Source: Telmatospirillum sp. J64-1
GTDB taxonomy: Bacteria; Pseudomonadota; Alphaproteobacteria; Rhodospirillales; Magnetospirillaceae
Assembly: GCF_006980715.1 (NCBI RefSeq)
Contig: NZ_SBHN01000010.1
Location: 62,448-126,447 of the forward strand
Length of the DNA stretch: 64,000 bases
Direction of reading: 5' to 3'
Shown here: positions 26,322 through 35,744 of the stretch, piece by piece
Numbering within the stretch: position 1 is the stretch's first letter
How the letters are laid out: the number at the start of each line of letters is the position of its first letter
Position numbers and translations under genes: made by a program
The notes under the pieces: model-generated
Told to the model about the DNA's origin: nothing
The model's input: only the letters and a program-made list of their open reading frames with translations
Databases searched by the model: none

Positions 26322-27917
26322 CTACACTCCCACCAGGTCTTCGACGGTATCCACGTCGGTCAGGATGGCGTTGTCGTCCATCTCGACTTCGTAGACGGCT
26401 TCGGGATAATCGGCGATCAGGCGGCGGGCACCGGAATCGCCGGTCAGGCCCAGCAATTCGGGAAAGAAGCGGCGGGCCAGCAGGACCGGATTGCCCCGGC
26501 GGCCATGCCAGACCGGCACGCAGATGGCCCGCCCCTCGGTGGGATCGAAGGCCTCGATCAGCCGCCGCACATGGCGCGGCGCGACCAGCGGCATGTCGCC
26601 CAGCAGGATCAGCACGCCGTCCACATCCTCGGGCAGGGCCTGAAGGCCGGTAATCAGCGAGGAGGACAGGCCCAAATCAGGGCTGGGATTGCGTACCAGG
26701 GCCACGCCCGGCGGCAGGATGCGGCTGACTTCGGCCAAGCTGTGCCCGGCGACCATGACCACGGGCGAGAGGTTGCTGCCCAGGGCGGCGTCCAGGGCAT
26801 GGGCGACCATGGGCTTGCCGCGCACCTCCATCATCAGCTTGTTGCGGCCCATGCGGCTGCTGCGTCCGGCGGCCAGAACCAGACCGGCGATGCGCGGGGC
26901 GGCCTTGGCCTCTTCCTTCTGGCGGGGCGAGGGACGGTCGAGAATTTCCATCAACAGGCCGCCGACGCCCATGCGCATGATGTCTTCCGAGGTGATCTCC
27001 ACCCCGGCGGCGATGCGGCGCAGCACCCAGTCCAGGCCGTTGAGCTTGGGCGAGCGCCCGCAGCCGGGCAGGTTGACCACCGGCACGGCGCCGAGGCGGC
27101 CCAGCAGAAGCAGGTTGCCCGGATCGACCGGCATGCCGAAATGATCGATGCTTCCGCCCGCGGCGGTGATGGCACTGGGGACGACATCGGCGCGGTCGCC
27201 GGTCGCCGAGGCGCCGGAGATCAGGATCAGGTCGCAGCCTTCGGCCAGCGCCGCCGAAATGCCCAAAGCAATGGCGCTTTCGTCATGGGTGCAGACATGC
27301 TCGAAGACCAGATGGCTGTCCAGGGCCTCCAGCCGGGCGGCGGTGACGGCGATGGTGCCGGACAGGATGCTGTCCTTCATGCCCGGCGTCCTGGTCAGGA
27401 TCAGCCCGGCCTTCAGGGCGCGGAAGGGCAGGACCCGCAGGACCGGCCCGGCATCCCGGGCGAGGGCGGTGCAGTCCTCGATGATGGAACGGTCGGCGGC
27501 GAAGCGGATGATCTTGGCGGTGGCGATCATCTGGCGGGGCTGGACGACGCTGAAGGCGGGCAGGGTGGCCAGCGTCACGCCCTCGTCCTTCAGGTTGATG
27601 GCGTCCACGGCGGCCGTGTCGATCATCAGCAGGCCGCGATGTTCGGCGAAGAGGTTGACCCGTCCGGTGGTGGCGGGCCCAAGGGTCGTGCCGGGACCGG
27701 CAACGGCCTGGGCGATGGCGGCGGCGGCCTCGTCCTCGGGCAGGTCGGTCTCGTCGAAGCGGACACCGGTGACGCTGGAAATACCTGCTAGGCGCAGGGC
27801 CTGCACATCCTCGGCGGAAAGGACGGTTCCCTTTCTCAGTCGGCGGCCGGGAAGAGTCTGGCTATGGGCGAGGGTCAGGCCCTCGGCCTGTTCCACAGGG
27901 ACAGCGCTGAAGATCAT
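26322..27917 (-). CDS. Fusion of a MoCF/MoeA-type molybdopterin-binding domain and a MocA-like nucleotidyltransferase
   Basis: 531 residues. The first 340 are a molybdopterin-binding domain, with LILISGASATGDRADVVPSAI (MoCF signature-like) and VVNLPGCGRSPKLNG. Residues about 345-531 form a GT-A nucleotidyltransferase with VLAAGRSSRMGRNKLMMEV and GVLILLGDMPLVAP, as in MocA/MobA. MocA transfers CMP to molybdopterin to give the cytosine dinucleotide used by xanthine-oxidase-family hydroxylases. Such a hydroxylase lies at 41-45 kb. The ATG at 27917 has GGGAGG in front. A terminator upstream separates the gene from the pnt operon. Confidence 0.85.
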   Translation of the reverse strand: MIFSAVPVEQAEGLTLAHSQTLPGRRLRKGTVLSAEDVQALRLAGISSVTGVRFDETDLPEDEAAAAIAQAVAGPGTTLGPATTGRVNLFAEHRGLLMIDTAAVDAINLKDEGVTLATLPAFSVVQPRQMIATAKIIRFAADRSIIEDCTALARDAGPVLRVLPFRALKAGLILTRTPGMKDSILSGTIAVTAARLEALDSHLVFEHVCTHDESAIALGISAALAEGCDLILISGASATGDRADVVPSAITAAGGSIDHFGMPVDPGNLLLLGRLGAVPVVNLPGCGRSPKLNGLDWVLRRIAAGVEITSEDIMRMGVGGLLMEILDRPSPRQKEEAKAAPRIAGLVLAAGRSSRMGRNKLMMEVRGKPMVAHALDAALGSNLSPVVMVAGHSLAEVSRILPPGVALVRNPSPDLGLSSSLITGLQALPEDVDGVLILLGDMPLVAPRHVRRLIEAFDPTEGRAICVPVWHGRRGNPVLLARRFFPELLGLTGDSGARRLIADYPEAVYEVEMDDNAILTDVDTVEDLVGV

Positions 27918-27938
27918 GGGGCCTCCCTTGTGTCAGGT

Positions 27939-27973
27939 AAAACAAAGCGGCGGCACCGCAAGGATGCCGCCGC
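27939..27973 (-). terminator. Intrinsic terminator after the pnt-CBS operon
   Basis: The stem GCGGCGGCA (27947-27955) pairs with TGCCGCCGC (27965-27973). It is followed on the minus strand by TTTGTTTT (27939-27946). It lies 13 bp beyond the CBS gene stop and before the MoCF/MocA gene. Confidence 0.75.
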
Positions 27974-27985
27974 CGGTATTATGGG

Positions 27986-28447
27986 TCAGGCATGGGCTCC
28001 CGTCGAGGTCGGCCAATCGGCCCCGACCACATAAGCATGGAGTTCCCGGGCCTCGCGTTCCACATCCACCAGCCGTTCGGCGAAGAGGTCGCGCATGCTG
28101 ACGATGCCGACCAAGCGCCCCTCCTCCAGGACCGGCATGTGGCGGAAGCGGCCGCGGTTCATGATCCGCAGCACGTCTTGCAGATCGTCCTCGGGGTCGC
28201 AGGTCTGCGGCTCCGGGGTCATCATCCAGGAGACAGGGGCCGAAAGCATGGCGGGTCCGCGTTCGCTGAAGCAGCGGACCAGGTCGCGTTCCGACAGGAT
28301 GCCCACCATGCGCGAGCGTTCGTCCACCACCACGGCGGCACCGATATTGTGTCCCGTCAGCATGGCGGCGGCTTCGCTGGCCAGGCTGTGCACGGGAATG
28401 GTGACGACATGGGTGCCCTTCTTGTCCAGAATATTCCTGATTTTCAT
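27986..28447 (-). CDS. CBS-pair domain protein
   Basis: 153 residues with two CBS motifs: MKIRNILDKKGTHVVTIPVHSLASEAAAML...VVVDERSRMVGILSERDLV, and WMMTPEPQTCDPEDDLQDVLRIMNRGRFRHMPVLEEGRLVGIVSMRDLF. Single CBS-pair proteins bind adenine nucleotides such as AMP, ATP or NAD and report energy state to partners. The ATG has GGGAGG in front. It follows pntB by 31 bp, so it belongs to the transhydrogenase operon and may sense the nucleotides that enzyme handles, which is an inference from context. Confidence 0.88.
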   Translation of the reverse strand: MKIRNILDKKGTHVVTIPVHSLASEAAAMLTGHNIGAAVVVDERSRMVGILSERDLVRCFSERGPAMLSAPVSWMMTPEPQTCDPEDDLQDVLRIMNRGRFRHMPVLEEGRLVGIVSMRDLFAERLVDVEREARELHAYVVGADWPTSTGAHA

Positions 28448-28478
28448 GATCCTGCCTCCCGGTTTGACGTCTGGGTTC

Positions 28479-29870
28479 TTAGTCCAGGTTCTTGACCAGT
28501 TCCTCGGTCACCTTCTTGGCGTCACCGAAGAGCATCATGGTGTTGGGACGGAAGAAGAGCTCGTTCTCCACGCCCGCATAGCCGGCGCCCATCGAGCGCT
28601 TCATGAACAGCACGGTCTTGGCCTTTTCCACATCCAGGATGGGCATGCCGTAGATGGGGCTTTGCGGATCGGTCTTGGCCGAGGGATTGGTGACGTCGTT
28701 GGCGCCGATCACCAGGGCCACGTCGGCCTGCGAGAAGTCGCGGTTGATGTCTTCCAGCTCGAAGACCTCGTCATAGGGGACATTGGCCTCGGCCAGCAGC
28801 ACGTTCATATGGCCGGGCATGCGGCCCGCGACGGGATGGATGGCGTATTTGACCTCGACGCCTTCCCGCTTCAGCAAATCGCCCATCTCGCGCAGGGCAT
28901 GCTGGGCCTGGGCGACGGCCATGCCGTAGCCGGGGACGACGATGACGCTGGAGGCGTTCTTCAGGATATAGGCGGCATCCTCGGGCGAACCTTGCTTGAC
29001 ATTGCGCTCGACGCCGTCGCTGCCCGCTCCGGCCACGGCCGCCTCGGCGCCGAAGCCGCCCAGGACCACACTGAAGATCGAACGGTTCATGCCCTTGCAC
29101 ATGATGTAGGACAAGATCGCGCCCGAGGCCCCGACCAGCGCGCCGGTGATGATCAGCAGGTTGTTCTGCAAGGTGAAGCCGATGCCGGCGGCGGCCCAGC
29201 CCGAATAGGAATTGAGCATGGACACCACGACGGGCATGTCGGCGCCGCCGATGGGCAGGATCAGCAGCAGGCCCAGCGCCAGCGAGAGGACGATGATCCA
29301 CCACAGGGCGGCGGGATCGTTGCTGACCACCAGCCACACCACCAAGGCCGCCGTCACCAGGGCCAGGAAGGCGTTCAGGGGATGCTGCATCGGGAAGACC
29401 AGCGGCTTGCCGCTGACCAGGCCCTGGAGCTTGGCGAAGGCGACCAGCGAGCCGGTGAAGGTGATGGCGCCGATGGCGGTGCCCAGGCTCATCTCGACCA
29501 GCGAACCGGCGCCGATGGCGCCCGCCGCGCCGATGCCGTAGGCGCTGGGATTGAGGAAGGCGGCGACGGCGATCAGCACGGCGGCAAGGCCGACCAGGCT
29601 GTGGAAACCGGCGACGAGCTGGGGCAGGGCGGTCATCTCGATGCGCTTGGCGATCAGCGCGCCGATCATGCCGCCGACGCCCAGGCCGACGATGATCATC
29701 GTATAGGTCTCGACCACCGGCTGGAACAGGGTGGTGCCGATGGCCAGCACCATGCCGATGATGCCGAAGGTGTTGCCCGCCCGTGCGGTCTCGGGCGAGG
29801 ACAGGCCGCGCAGGGCCATGATGAAGCAGACGGCGGCCACCAGATAGGCGAGTACGGAGAATCCATCCAT
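28479..29870 (-). CDS. pntB: NAD(P) transhydrogenase subunit beta
   Basis: 463 residues. About nine transmembrane helices occupy the first 270 residues. The soluble NADP(H)-binding domain III follows, with VIVVPGYGMAVAQAQHALREM, HPVAGRMPGHMNVLLAEANVPYDEVFELEDIN and VALVIGANDVTNPSAKTDPQSPIYGMP. The enzyme couples hydride transfer from NADH to NADP+ with proton entry. Length and motifs match the Rhodospirillum-type three-subunit enzyme. It lies 5 bp after pntAB. Confidence 0.97.
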   Translation of the reverse strand: MDGFSVLAYLVAAVCFIMALRGLSSPETARAGNTFGIIGMVLAIGTTLFQPVVETYTMIIVGLGVGGMIGALIAKRIEMTALPQLVAGFHSLVGLAAVLIAVAAFLNPSAYGIGAAGAIGAGSLVEMSLGTAIGAITFTGSLVAFAKLQGLVSGKPLVFPMQHPLNAFLALVTAALVVWLVVSNDPAALWWIIVLSLALGLLLILPIGGADMPVVVSMLNSYSGWAAAGIGFTLQNNLLIITGALVGASGAILSYIMCKGMNRSIFSVVLGGFGAEAAVAGAGSDGVERNVKQGSPEDAAYILKNASSVIVVPGYGMAVAQAQHALREMGDLLKREGVEVKYAIHPVAGRMPGHMNVLLAEANVPYDEVFELEDINRDFSQADVALVIGANDVTNPSAKTDPQSPIYGMPILDVEKAKTVLFMKRSMGAGYAGVENELFFRPNTMMLFGDAKKVTEELVKNLD

Positions 29871-29875
29871 GATGC

Positions 29876-30181
29876 TCAGGCCTCCTGCTTCACGGGCTTT
29901 TTCTTGAACATGGACAGCATCCGCTGGGTGACGATGAAGCCGCCGAAGATGTTGATGCCCGCCAGCACCACCGCGATCATGCCGATGACCTTCGAGCTGG
30001 TGGTTTCGGCCGGACCGGCGGCGATCAGCGCGCCGACGATGACCACCGAGGACACCGCGTTGGTCACCGCCATCAGCGGCGAATGCAGGGCCGGGGTGAC
30101 GCGCCAGACGACGTAATAGCCGACGAAGACGGCCAGCACGAAAACCGTCAGGCCGGTCAGGAAGAAATCGTTGCTTTCCAT
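29876..30181 (-). CDS. pntAB: NAD(P) transhydrogenase subunit alpha 2 (membrane part)
   Basis: 101 residues with three or four transmembrane helices ([69 protein letters not shown]) and a positively charged cytoplasmic tail. This is the part that is fused to the C-terminus of the alpha subunit in enterobacteria. Together with PntB it forms the proton channel. It lies 15 bp after pntAA. Confidence 0.95.
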   Translation of the reverse strand: MESNDFFLTGLTVFVLAVFVGYYVVWRVTPALHSPLMAVTNAVSSVVIVGALIAAGPAETTSSKVIGMIAVVLAGINIFGGFIVTQRMLSMFKKKPVKQEA

Positions 30182-30196
30182 TTCTTGTTGCCCTCC

Positions 30197-31366
<1,170 letters not shown>

Positions 31367-31381
31367 GTTCGTGAACCTCCT

Positions 31382-31407
31382 GTTTTCATATTATTAAAAT
31401 GATTTTC
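31382..31407. promoter_or_regulatory. Operator-like element in the pntAA leader (IclR-type box, copy 3)
   Basis: 26 bp beginning GTTTTC and ending ATTTTC with AAAA in between. 21 of 26 positions match the element at 45973-45998 and 19 of 26 match that at 46925-46950. It lies between the -10 region and the ribosome binding site of pntAA. The bases linking box and SD (GAAAACAGGAGG on the minus strand) are also identical to those of the alcohol dehydrogenase leader. Confidence 0.55.
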
Positions 31408-31411
31408 TAAT

Positions 31412-31440
31412 ATTATTGACAGGCATACTCGGTCTGTCAA
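31412..31440 (-). promoter_or_regulatory. Near-consensus sigma-70 promoter of the pnt operon inside a TTGACAG palindrome
   Basis: On the minus strand TTGACA (31435-31440), a 17-bp spacer and AATAAT (31412-31417). The -35 box is half of an inverted repeat TTGACAG-N11-CTGTCAA (31416-31440). On the plus strand the other half gives TTGACA with AACATT 17 bp further, a possible weaker divergent promoter for the TauE/SafE gene. Confidence 0.65.
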
Positions 31441-31556
31441 CATTGGTGCCCAAAACATATGCTTTTTGGTCTGTAGAGGTCTTTATTTCGCTTCTCTATG
31501 CTTCCAAGTTAAGAAAGGTTATTTCTTATCATGAAAAGGCTCTGAACTTGTGCGAG

Positions 31557-32342
31557 ATGATCGCCCTTATCCTCTGCGGGGCTGTCGGCGGCTTTCTTCT
31601 GGGGCTGATCGGCATCGGCACGGCCGTCCTGGCGGTGCCGGTCCTGATCCTGCTGCTGCCCCAGATGGGCGTGGACCCCGGTCTGGCACCCAAGGCGGCC
31701 ATCGGCACCTCCATGGCCGTGGTCGCAATTTCCTCGCTTTCCTCGATCTATGCCCATGGCAGGCTGGGTAATATCGACTGGACCATGGTGCGCCGGGGCT
31801 TCCTGCCCAGCGTGATCGGCGTCGGTGTCGCGGCCGTGGTGGTGGGGCTGGTGCCGGGCGATTTCCTGCGGCTTCTTTTCGCCGGTTTCCTGACCCTGAC
31901 GGCGGTCAAGATCCTCTGGCCCGAAAAGAAAGAGGCGCTGGCCCTGGCAAGCTATGCCAGTCCGACGGCCCAGCGCCTGGGATCGCTGACCATGGGATTC
32001 CTGGGCGGCTTGGTCGGGGCGGGAGGGGCCTTCTTCATGATCCCCTTCCTGGTCCATCGCGGTGTCGCCATGGCCCGCGCGGTCGCCAGCGCAACGACCC
32101 TGGGTCTGCCAATTTCGATTTTCGGTTCGGCGGCCTTCATCGCCCAGGGCTTGTCCGAGAACGTCCAGGCGGCAGGGATGATCGGCCATGTCCACTTGAT
32201 GGCGGCCCTGGCGTTCGGCCTTTCCAGCCTGGCCTTCGCCCCCCTCGGCGCGGCCTATTGCAACCGCCTGCCTCGCAATCTGCTGAAGCGCCTGTTCGGC
32301 GTGGTGCTGCTGGCCCTGGCGGTCCGGCTGGTGATGGGGTGA
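31557..32342 (+). CDS. TauE/SafE family membrane protein (probable anion exporter)
   Basis: 261 residues from the ATG at 31557; an upstream extension to 31416 is A/T-rich and not family-like. Eight or nine transmembrane helices are seen. The two family half-repeats begin MIALILCGAVGGFLLGLIGIGTAVLAVPVLIL and LGSLTMGFLGGLVGAGGAFFMIPFLV. Members export sulfite, sulfoacetate or other small organic anions. It diverges from pntAA and lies next to the catabolic cluster, so it might export an end product or sulfur anion; the sequence does not decide. Confidence 0.85.
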   Translation: MIALILCGAVGGFLLGLIGIGTAVLAVPVLILLLPQMGVDPGLAPKAAIGTSMAVVAISSLSSIYAHGRLGNIDWTMVRRGFLPSVIGVGVAAVVVGLVPGDFLRLLFAGFLTLTAVKILWPEKKEALALASYASPTAQRLGSLTMGFLGGLVGAGGAFFMIPFLVHRGVAMARAVASATTLGLPISIFGSAAFIAQGLSENVQAAGMIGHVHLMAALAFGLSSLAFAPLGAAYCNRLPRNLLKRLFGVVLLALAVRLVMG

Positions 32343-32353
32343 TCCGGTTCGTT

Positions 32354-32436
32354 CGTCACTCCCGCGGAAGCAGGAGGCCATGGCGATCCAGAAAGGCGCT
32401 GCGGCGGCATGGAGTCCCGTTTACGCGGGAATGACG
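32354..32436. repeat. REP-like composite element, second copy of the CGTCATTCCCGC family
   Basis: It begins CGTCACTCCCGC and ends GCGGGAATGACG, with about 60 bp between. The ends are inverted copies of the motif seen at 7691-7720. The inner segment has a further inverted pair (AGTCCCGTTTACGCGGGA). Confidence 0.65.
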
Positions 32437-32460
32437 GGAAAATTCAAAAAAGACAGCCCC

Positions 32461-32498
32461 AAAAACAAAAGGGCGCGGAAGCCGAAGCCTCCGCGCCC
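32461..32498 (-). terminator. Intrinsic terminator of the catabolic cluster
   Basis: The stem GGGCGCGGA (32471-32479) pairs with TCCGCGCCC (32490-32498). It is followed on the minus strand by TTTTGTTTTT (32461-32470). It lies 16 bp past the dehydratase stop. Confidence 0.85.
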
Positions 32499-32514
32499 TT
32501 TCCAGTTCTCCGGA

Positions 32515-34230
32515 TTACGACTGCGGTTCGGCGCGCAGGAAATCGAAGTCGCAGCCCTGGTCGGCCTGGGTGACCGTGTCGGCATAGAGCTTGGCATAGC
32601 CGCGCTTGGGCCGGACGGCGGTGGGAACGAGTTCCTCGCGGCGGCGGGCGAGTTCGTCTTCCGGCACCAGCAGGTCGATGCGCTTGTTCTTGACCGACAG
32701 GCGGATGCGGTCGCCGTTGCGCACCAAAGCCAGCGGGCCACCGGCCGCCGCTTCGGGGGCGACATGCAGGACGATGGTGCCGAAGGCGGTGCCGCTCATG
32801 CGGGCGTCGGAGATGCGTACCATGTCCTTGACGCCGGCACGCGCCAGCTTCTTGGGAATGGGCAGGTAACCGGCCTCGGGCATGCCGGACGGGCTGGTCG
32901 GACCGGCATTCTGGAGCACCAGGAAGTCGTCGGCGGTGACGTCCAGATCGGGATCGTCGATGCGTTCGGACAGGTCTTCCAGGCTGTTGAAGACGACGGC
33001 CCGGCCTTCCTTCTCGAACAGGCTGGCATCGGCGGCGGAACGCTTGAGGATGGCGCCGCGCGGGGCCAGTGAGCCGAACAGGGCCACGAGGCCGCCCTGG
33101 GGTTCCAGGGGATTGTCGTAGGAGCTGATGATCTCGCGGTCCACATGGTCGATGGGCGCTTCCAGGCGCTGGCCCAGCGTCTCGCCGGTGACGGTCATGC
33201 AGTCGAGATTGAGCAGGGGCTTCAACTCGCGCAGGATCGCGCCCAGCCCGCCGCCGGCATAGAGGTCTTCCATGTAATGCTTGCCGACCGGCTTCAGGTT
33301 GACCAGTACCGGCGTCTCGTCGCTGAGGCGGTTGAGCCAGGGCAGATCGATCTCGATGCCCAGGCGCCCGGCCACGGCGGTCAGGTGGATGATGGCATTG
33401 GTCGAGCCGCCGATGGCGAGAAGGACGCGCAATGCGTTCTCGACCGAGGCGCGGGTGATGATCTGGTCGGGCGTCGGTCCGCCCTCGACGGCCATGCGCG
33501 CGGCCAGGGCGCCGGTGGCTTCGGCGGCGCGCAGGCGGTCGGCATGGACGGCGGGAATGGCCGCGGTGCCGGGCAGGGACATGCCCAGGGCCTCGGTCAG
33601 GCAGGCCATGGTGCTGGCGGTGCCCATCACCGCGCAGGTGCCCGCCGTGGTGGCGAGGCGGCCCTCGACCACGTTGATTTCCTCCTCGGAGATGCTGCCG
33701 GCGCGGAAACTGCCCCAGAAGCGGCGGCAATCGGTGCAGGCGCCAAGGCGTTCGCCCTTGTGCCTGCCGGTCATCATGGGACCGGCGACGATCTGCACCG
33801 CCGGACGTCCCGCCGAGGCCGCGCCCATCAGCTGGGCGGGCACGGTCTTGTCGCAGCCGCCCATCAGGACCACCGAGTCCATGGGCTGGGCGCGGATCAT
33901 CTCCTCGGTGTCCATGGACATGAGGTTGCGGAACATCAGGCTGGTGGGATTGAGGAAGACTTCGCCCAGCGAGACGGTGGGAAATTCCACCGGCAGGCCG
34001 CCAGAGGCGAGGACACCGCGCTTGACGGCTTCAAGCATTTCCGGGAAGTGCCGGTGGCAATTGTTGAAGCCGGACGGGGTATAGGCAATGCCGACGACGG
34101 GCTTGGCCAGCGCTTCATCGGAATAGCCCATGGATTTGGCGAAGGACTTACGGAGATAGAGCGCGAAGTCGCGATCCCCGTAATTCGTCAGCCCCCTAGC
34201 AAAACCTTCTGCCTTTCCCTTATTCGTCAT
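32515..34230 (-). CDS. IlvD/Edd family dehydratase, sugar-acid dehydratase-like
   Basis: 571 residues from the ATG at 34230, which has TGAGGA six bases upstream. The three cysteines expected to hold an Fe-S cluster lie in FNNCHRHFPEML, LMGGCDKTVPAQLMG and TAGTCAVMGTASTMACLTEALG. The C-terminal half has the conserved SDARMSGTAFGTIVLHVAPEAA. Length and the CTDCRRFWGSFRAG variant fit the arabinonate/xylonate dehydratase branch better than IlvD, whose valine pathway partners are absent here. It dehydrates a 2,3-dihydroxy acid to a 2-keto acid. It is the last gene of the cluster, 48 bp after the aldehyde dehydrogenase. The substrate is unknown. Confidence 0.88.
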   Translation of the reverse strand: MTNKGKAEGFARGLTNYGDRDFALYLRKSFAKSMGYSDEALAKPVVGIAYTPSGFNNCHRHFPEMLEAVKRGVLASGGLPVEFPTVSLGEVFLNPTSLMFRNLMSMDTEEMIRAQPMDSVVLMGGCDKTVPAQLMGAASAGRPAVQIVAGPMMTGRHKGERLGACTDCRRFWGSFRAGSISEEEINVVEGRLATTAGTCAVMGTASTMACLTEALGMSLPGTAAIPAVHADRLRAAEATGALAARMAVEGGPTPDQIITRASVENALRVLLAIGGSTNAIIHLTAVAGRLGIEIDLPWLNRLSDETPVLVNLKPVGKHYMEDLYAGGGLGAILRELKPLLNLDCMTVTGETLGQRLEAPIDHVDREIISSYDNPLEPQGGLVALFGSLAPRGAILKRSAADASLFEKEGRAVVFNSLEDLSERIDDPDLDVTADDFLVLQNAGPTSPSGMPEAGYLPIPKKLARAGVKDMVRISDARMSGTAFGTIVLHVAPEAAAGGPLALVRNGDRIRLSVKNKRIDLLVPEDELARRREELVPTAVRPKRGYAKLYADTVTQADQGCDFDFLRAEPQS

Positions 34231-34278
34231 TTTCCTCAAATCCTTTTTTGTTATGGGTAGACTGGGGCCTATTTAAGG

Positions 34279-35715
34279 TCAGATCTTCATTTTTACAAAT
34301 TTCGGCTCAAGGTATTCCTTGATGCCGAGCGAGCCACCTTCACGGCCCATCCCTGAATGCTTGATGCCGCCGAAGGGCATCTCGGCACTGGCCAGCAGCA
34401 TCTCGTTGACGCCGACCATGCCCACTTCCAGGGCTTCGGATGCCAGGGTGGCAGTCCGCAGGGAATTGGTAAAGACATAGCCAGCCAGTCCGAAAGGCGT
34501 GGAATTGGCGCGCTTTATGACCTCGTCGAAGCTGCGGAACTTGGTGATCGGCGCAACCGGGGCGAAGGGTTCGTCGTTCATGATGCGGGCTTCGTCGGGT
34601 ACGTCGGCCAGCACCGTGGGTTCGATGAAATAGCCGCTGTTGATACCCGGCGGACGGCCACCGCCGGTGACGACGCGGGCACCGCGGGACTTGGCGTCCT
34701 CGATCAGGTTCAGGGCGTTCTGCAGGCCGCGCGGATTGGCCATCGGGCCGATCTGCACCCCGGCATCGAGGCCGCGGCCGATCTTCAGGCCCTTGGCGTA
34801 ATTGGCGAAGGTTTCGGTGAAGGGCTCGGCAATGCTTTCATGCACATAGAAGCGGCTGGGGGAAATGCAGACCTGGCCGCAATTGCGGAACTTGGCCGTG
34901 GCGGCGGCGGTGGCGGCGGCGACGGGATCGGCATCCTCGAAGACCAGCACCGGGGCATGGCCGCCCAGTTCCATCGACACCTTCTTGAAGTCGTCCACGC
35001 ATAGCCGCAGCATCTCGCGGCCCACCGGCACCGAACCGGTCAGCGAGACCTTGCGCACGATGGGCGAGGCGATGAGGTGGCGGGCGATCATGTCGGAATT
35101 GCCGGTGACCAGGTTCATCACGCCGTCGGGCAGGCCCGCATCGGCCAAAGCCTGGACCAGCGCCATGGCCGAACCGGGGGTCTCGCCCGCCGGCTTGAGG
35201 ATGACGGAACATCCCGCCGCCAGGGCAGCGGCCATCTTGCGGGCCGGCAGCAGGGCGGGGAAGTTCCAGGCCGAGAAGGCGGCGACCACGCCGACGGGTT
35301 CGTATTTCACCATCATGCGGCTGTCGGGGCTGCGGCCCTCGATGGTCTGGCCGTAGATGCGCTTGGCTTCCTCGGCATACCATTCGAACTGGTCGGCGGC
35401 GGCGCCGGTCTCGCCCCTGGCCTCGGCCAGCGGCTTGCCGGTCTCGGCGCTCATCAGGGCGGCGATGTCCTCGGTGCGTTCGCGGATCAGGGCGGCGGCA
35501 CGGTGCAGCACGGCGGAACGCTCCCAGGGCGAGGTCCGCCGCCAGACGTGGAAGCCGGTCTCGGCCGCCACCAGGGCGTCGTCAAGATCGGCGGGACCGG
35601 CAGCCGGAATATGGCCCAGTTCCGATTCCCGCGCCGGATCGGTCACGGGCCGGGTGGCGCCATCCTTCGCAGCGCGCCATTCCCCTTTGATGTGAAGGCC
35701 ATATCTGTCGTACAT
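34279..35715 (-). CDS. NAD(P)-dependent aldehyde dehydrogenase (succinate/ketoglutarate semialdehyde dehydrogenase-like)
   Basis: 478 residues. The cofactor region is AAFSAWNFPALLPARKMAAALAAGCSVILKPAGETP. The general base Glu is in VSMELGGHAP. The catalytic Cys is in KFRNCGQVCISPSRFYV. The C-terminus AEMPFGGIKHSGMGREGGSLGIKEYLEPKFVKM is typical of GabD/ketoglutarate-semialdehyde dehydrogenases. It would oxidise an omega-oxo acid released by the upstream enzymes. It follows the thiamine-diphosphate enzyme by 29 bp in the same direction. Confidence 0.92.
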   Translation of the reverse strand: MYDRYGLHIKGEWRAAKDGATRPVTDPARESELGHIPAAGPADLDDALVAAETGFHVWRRTSPWERSAVLHRAAALIRERTEDIAALMSAETGKPLAEARGETGAAADQFEWYAEEAKRIYGQTIEGRSPDSRMMVKYEPVGVVAAFSAWNFPALLPARKMAAALAAGCSVILKPAGETPGSAMALVQALADAGLPDGVMNLVTGNSDMIARHLIASPIVRKVSLTGSVPVGREMLRLCVDDFKKVSMELGGHAPVLVFEDADPVAAATAAATAKFRNCGQVCISPSRFYVHESIAEPFTETFANYAKGLKIGRGLDAGVQIGPMANPRGLQNALNLIEDAKSRGARVVTGGGRPPGINSGYFIEPTVLADVPDEARIMNDEPFAPVAPITKFRSFDEVIKRANSTPFGLAGYVFTNSLRTATLASEALEVGMVGVNEMLLASAEMPFGGIKHSGMGREGGSLGIKEYLEPKFVKMKI

Positions 35716-35744
35716 CAGTCTTCTCTCCTTTCACCAAAGGGCCG

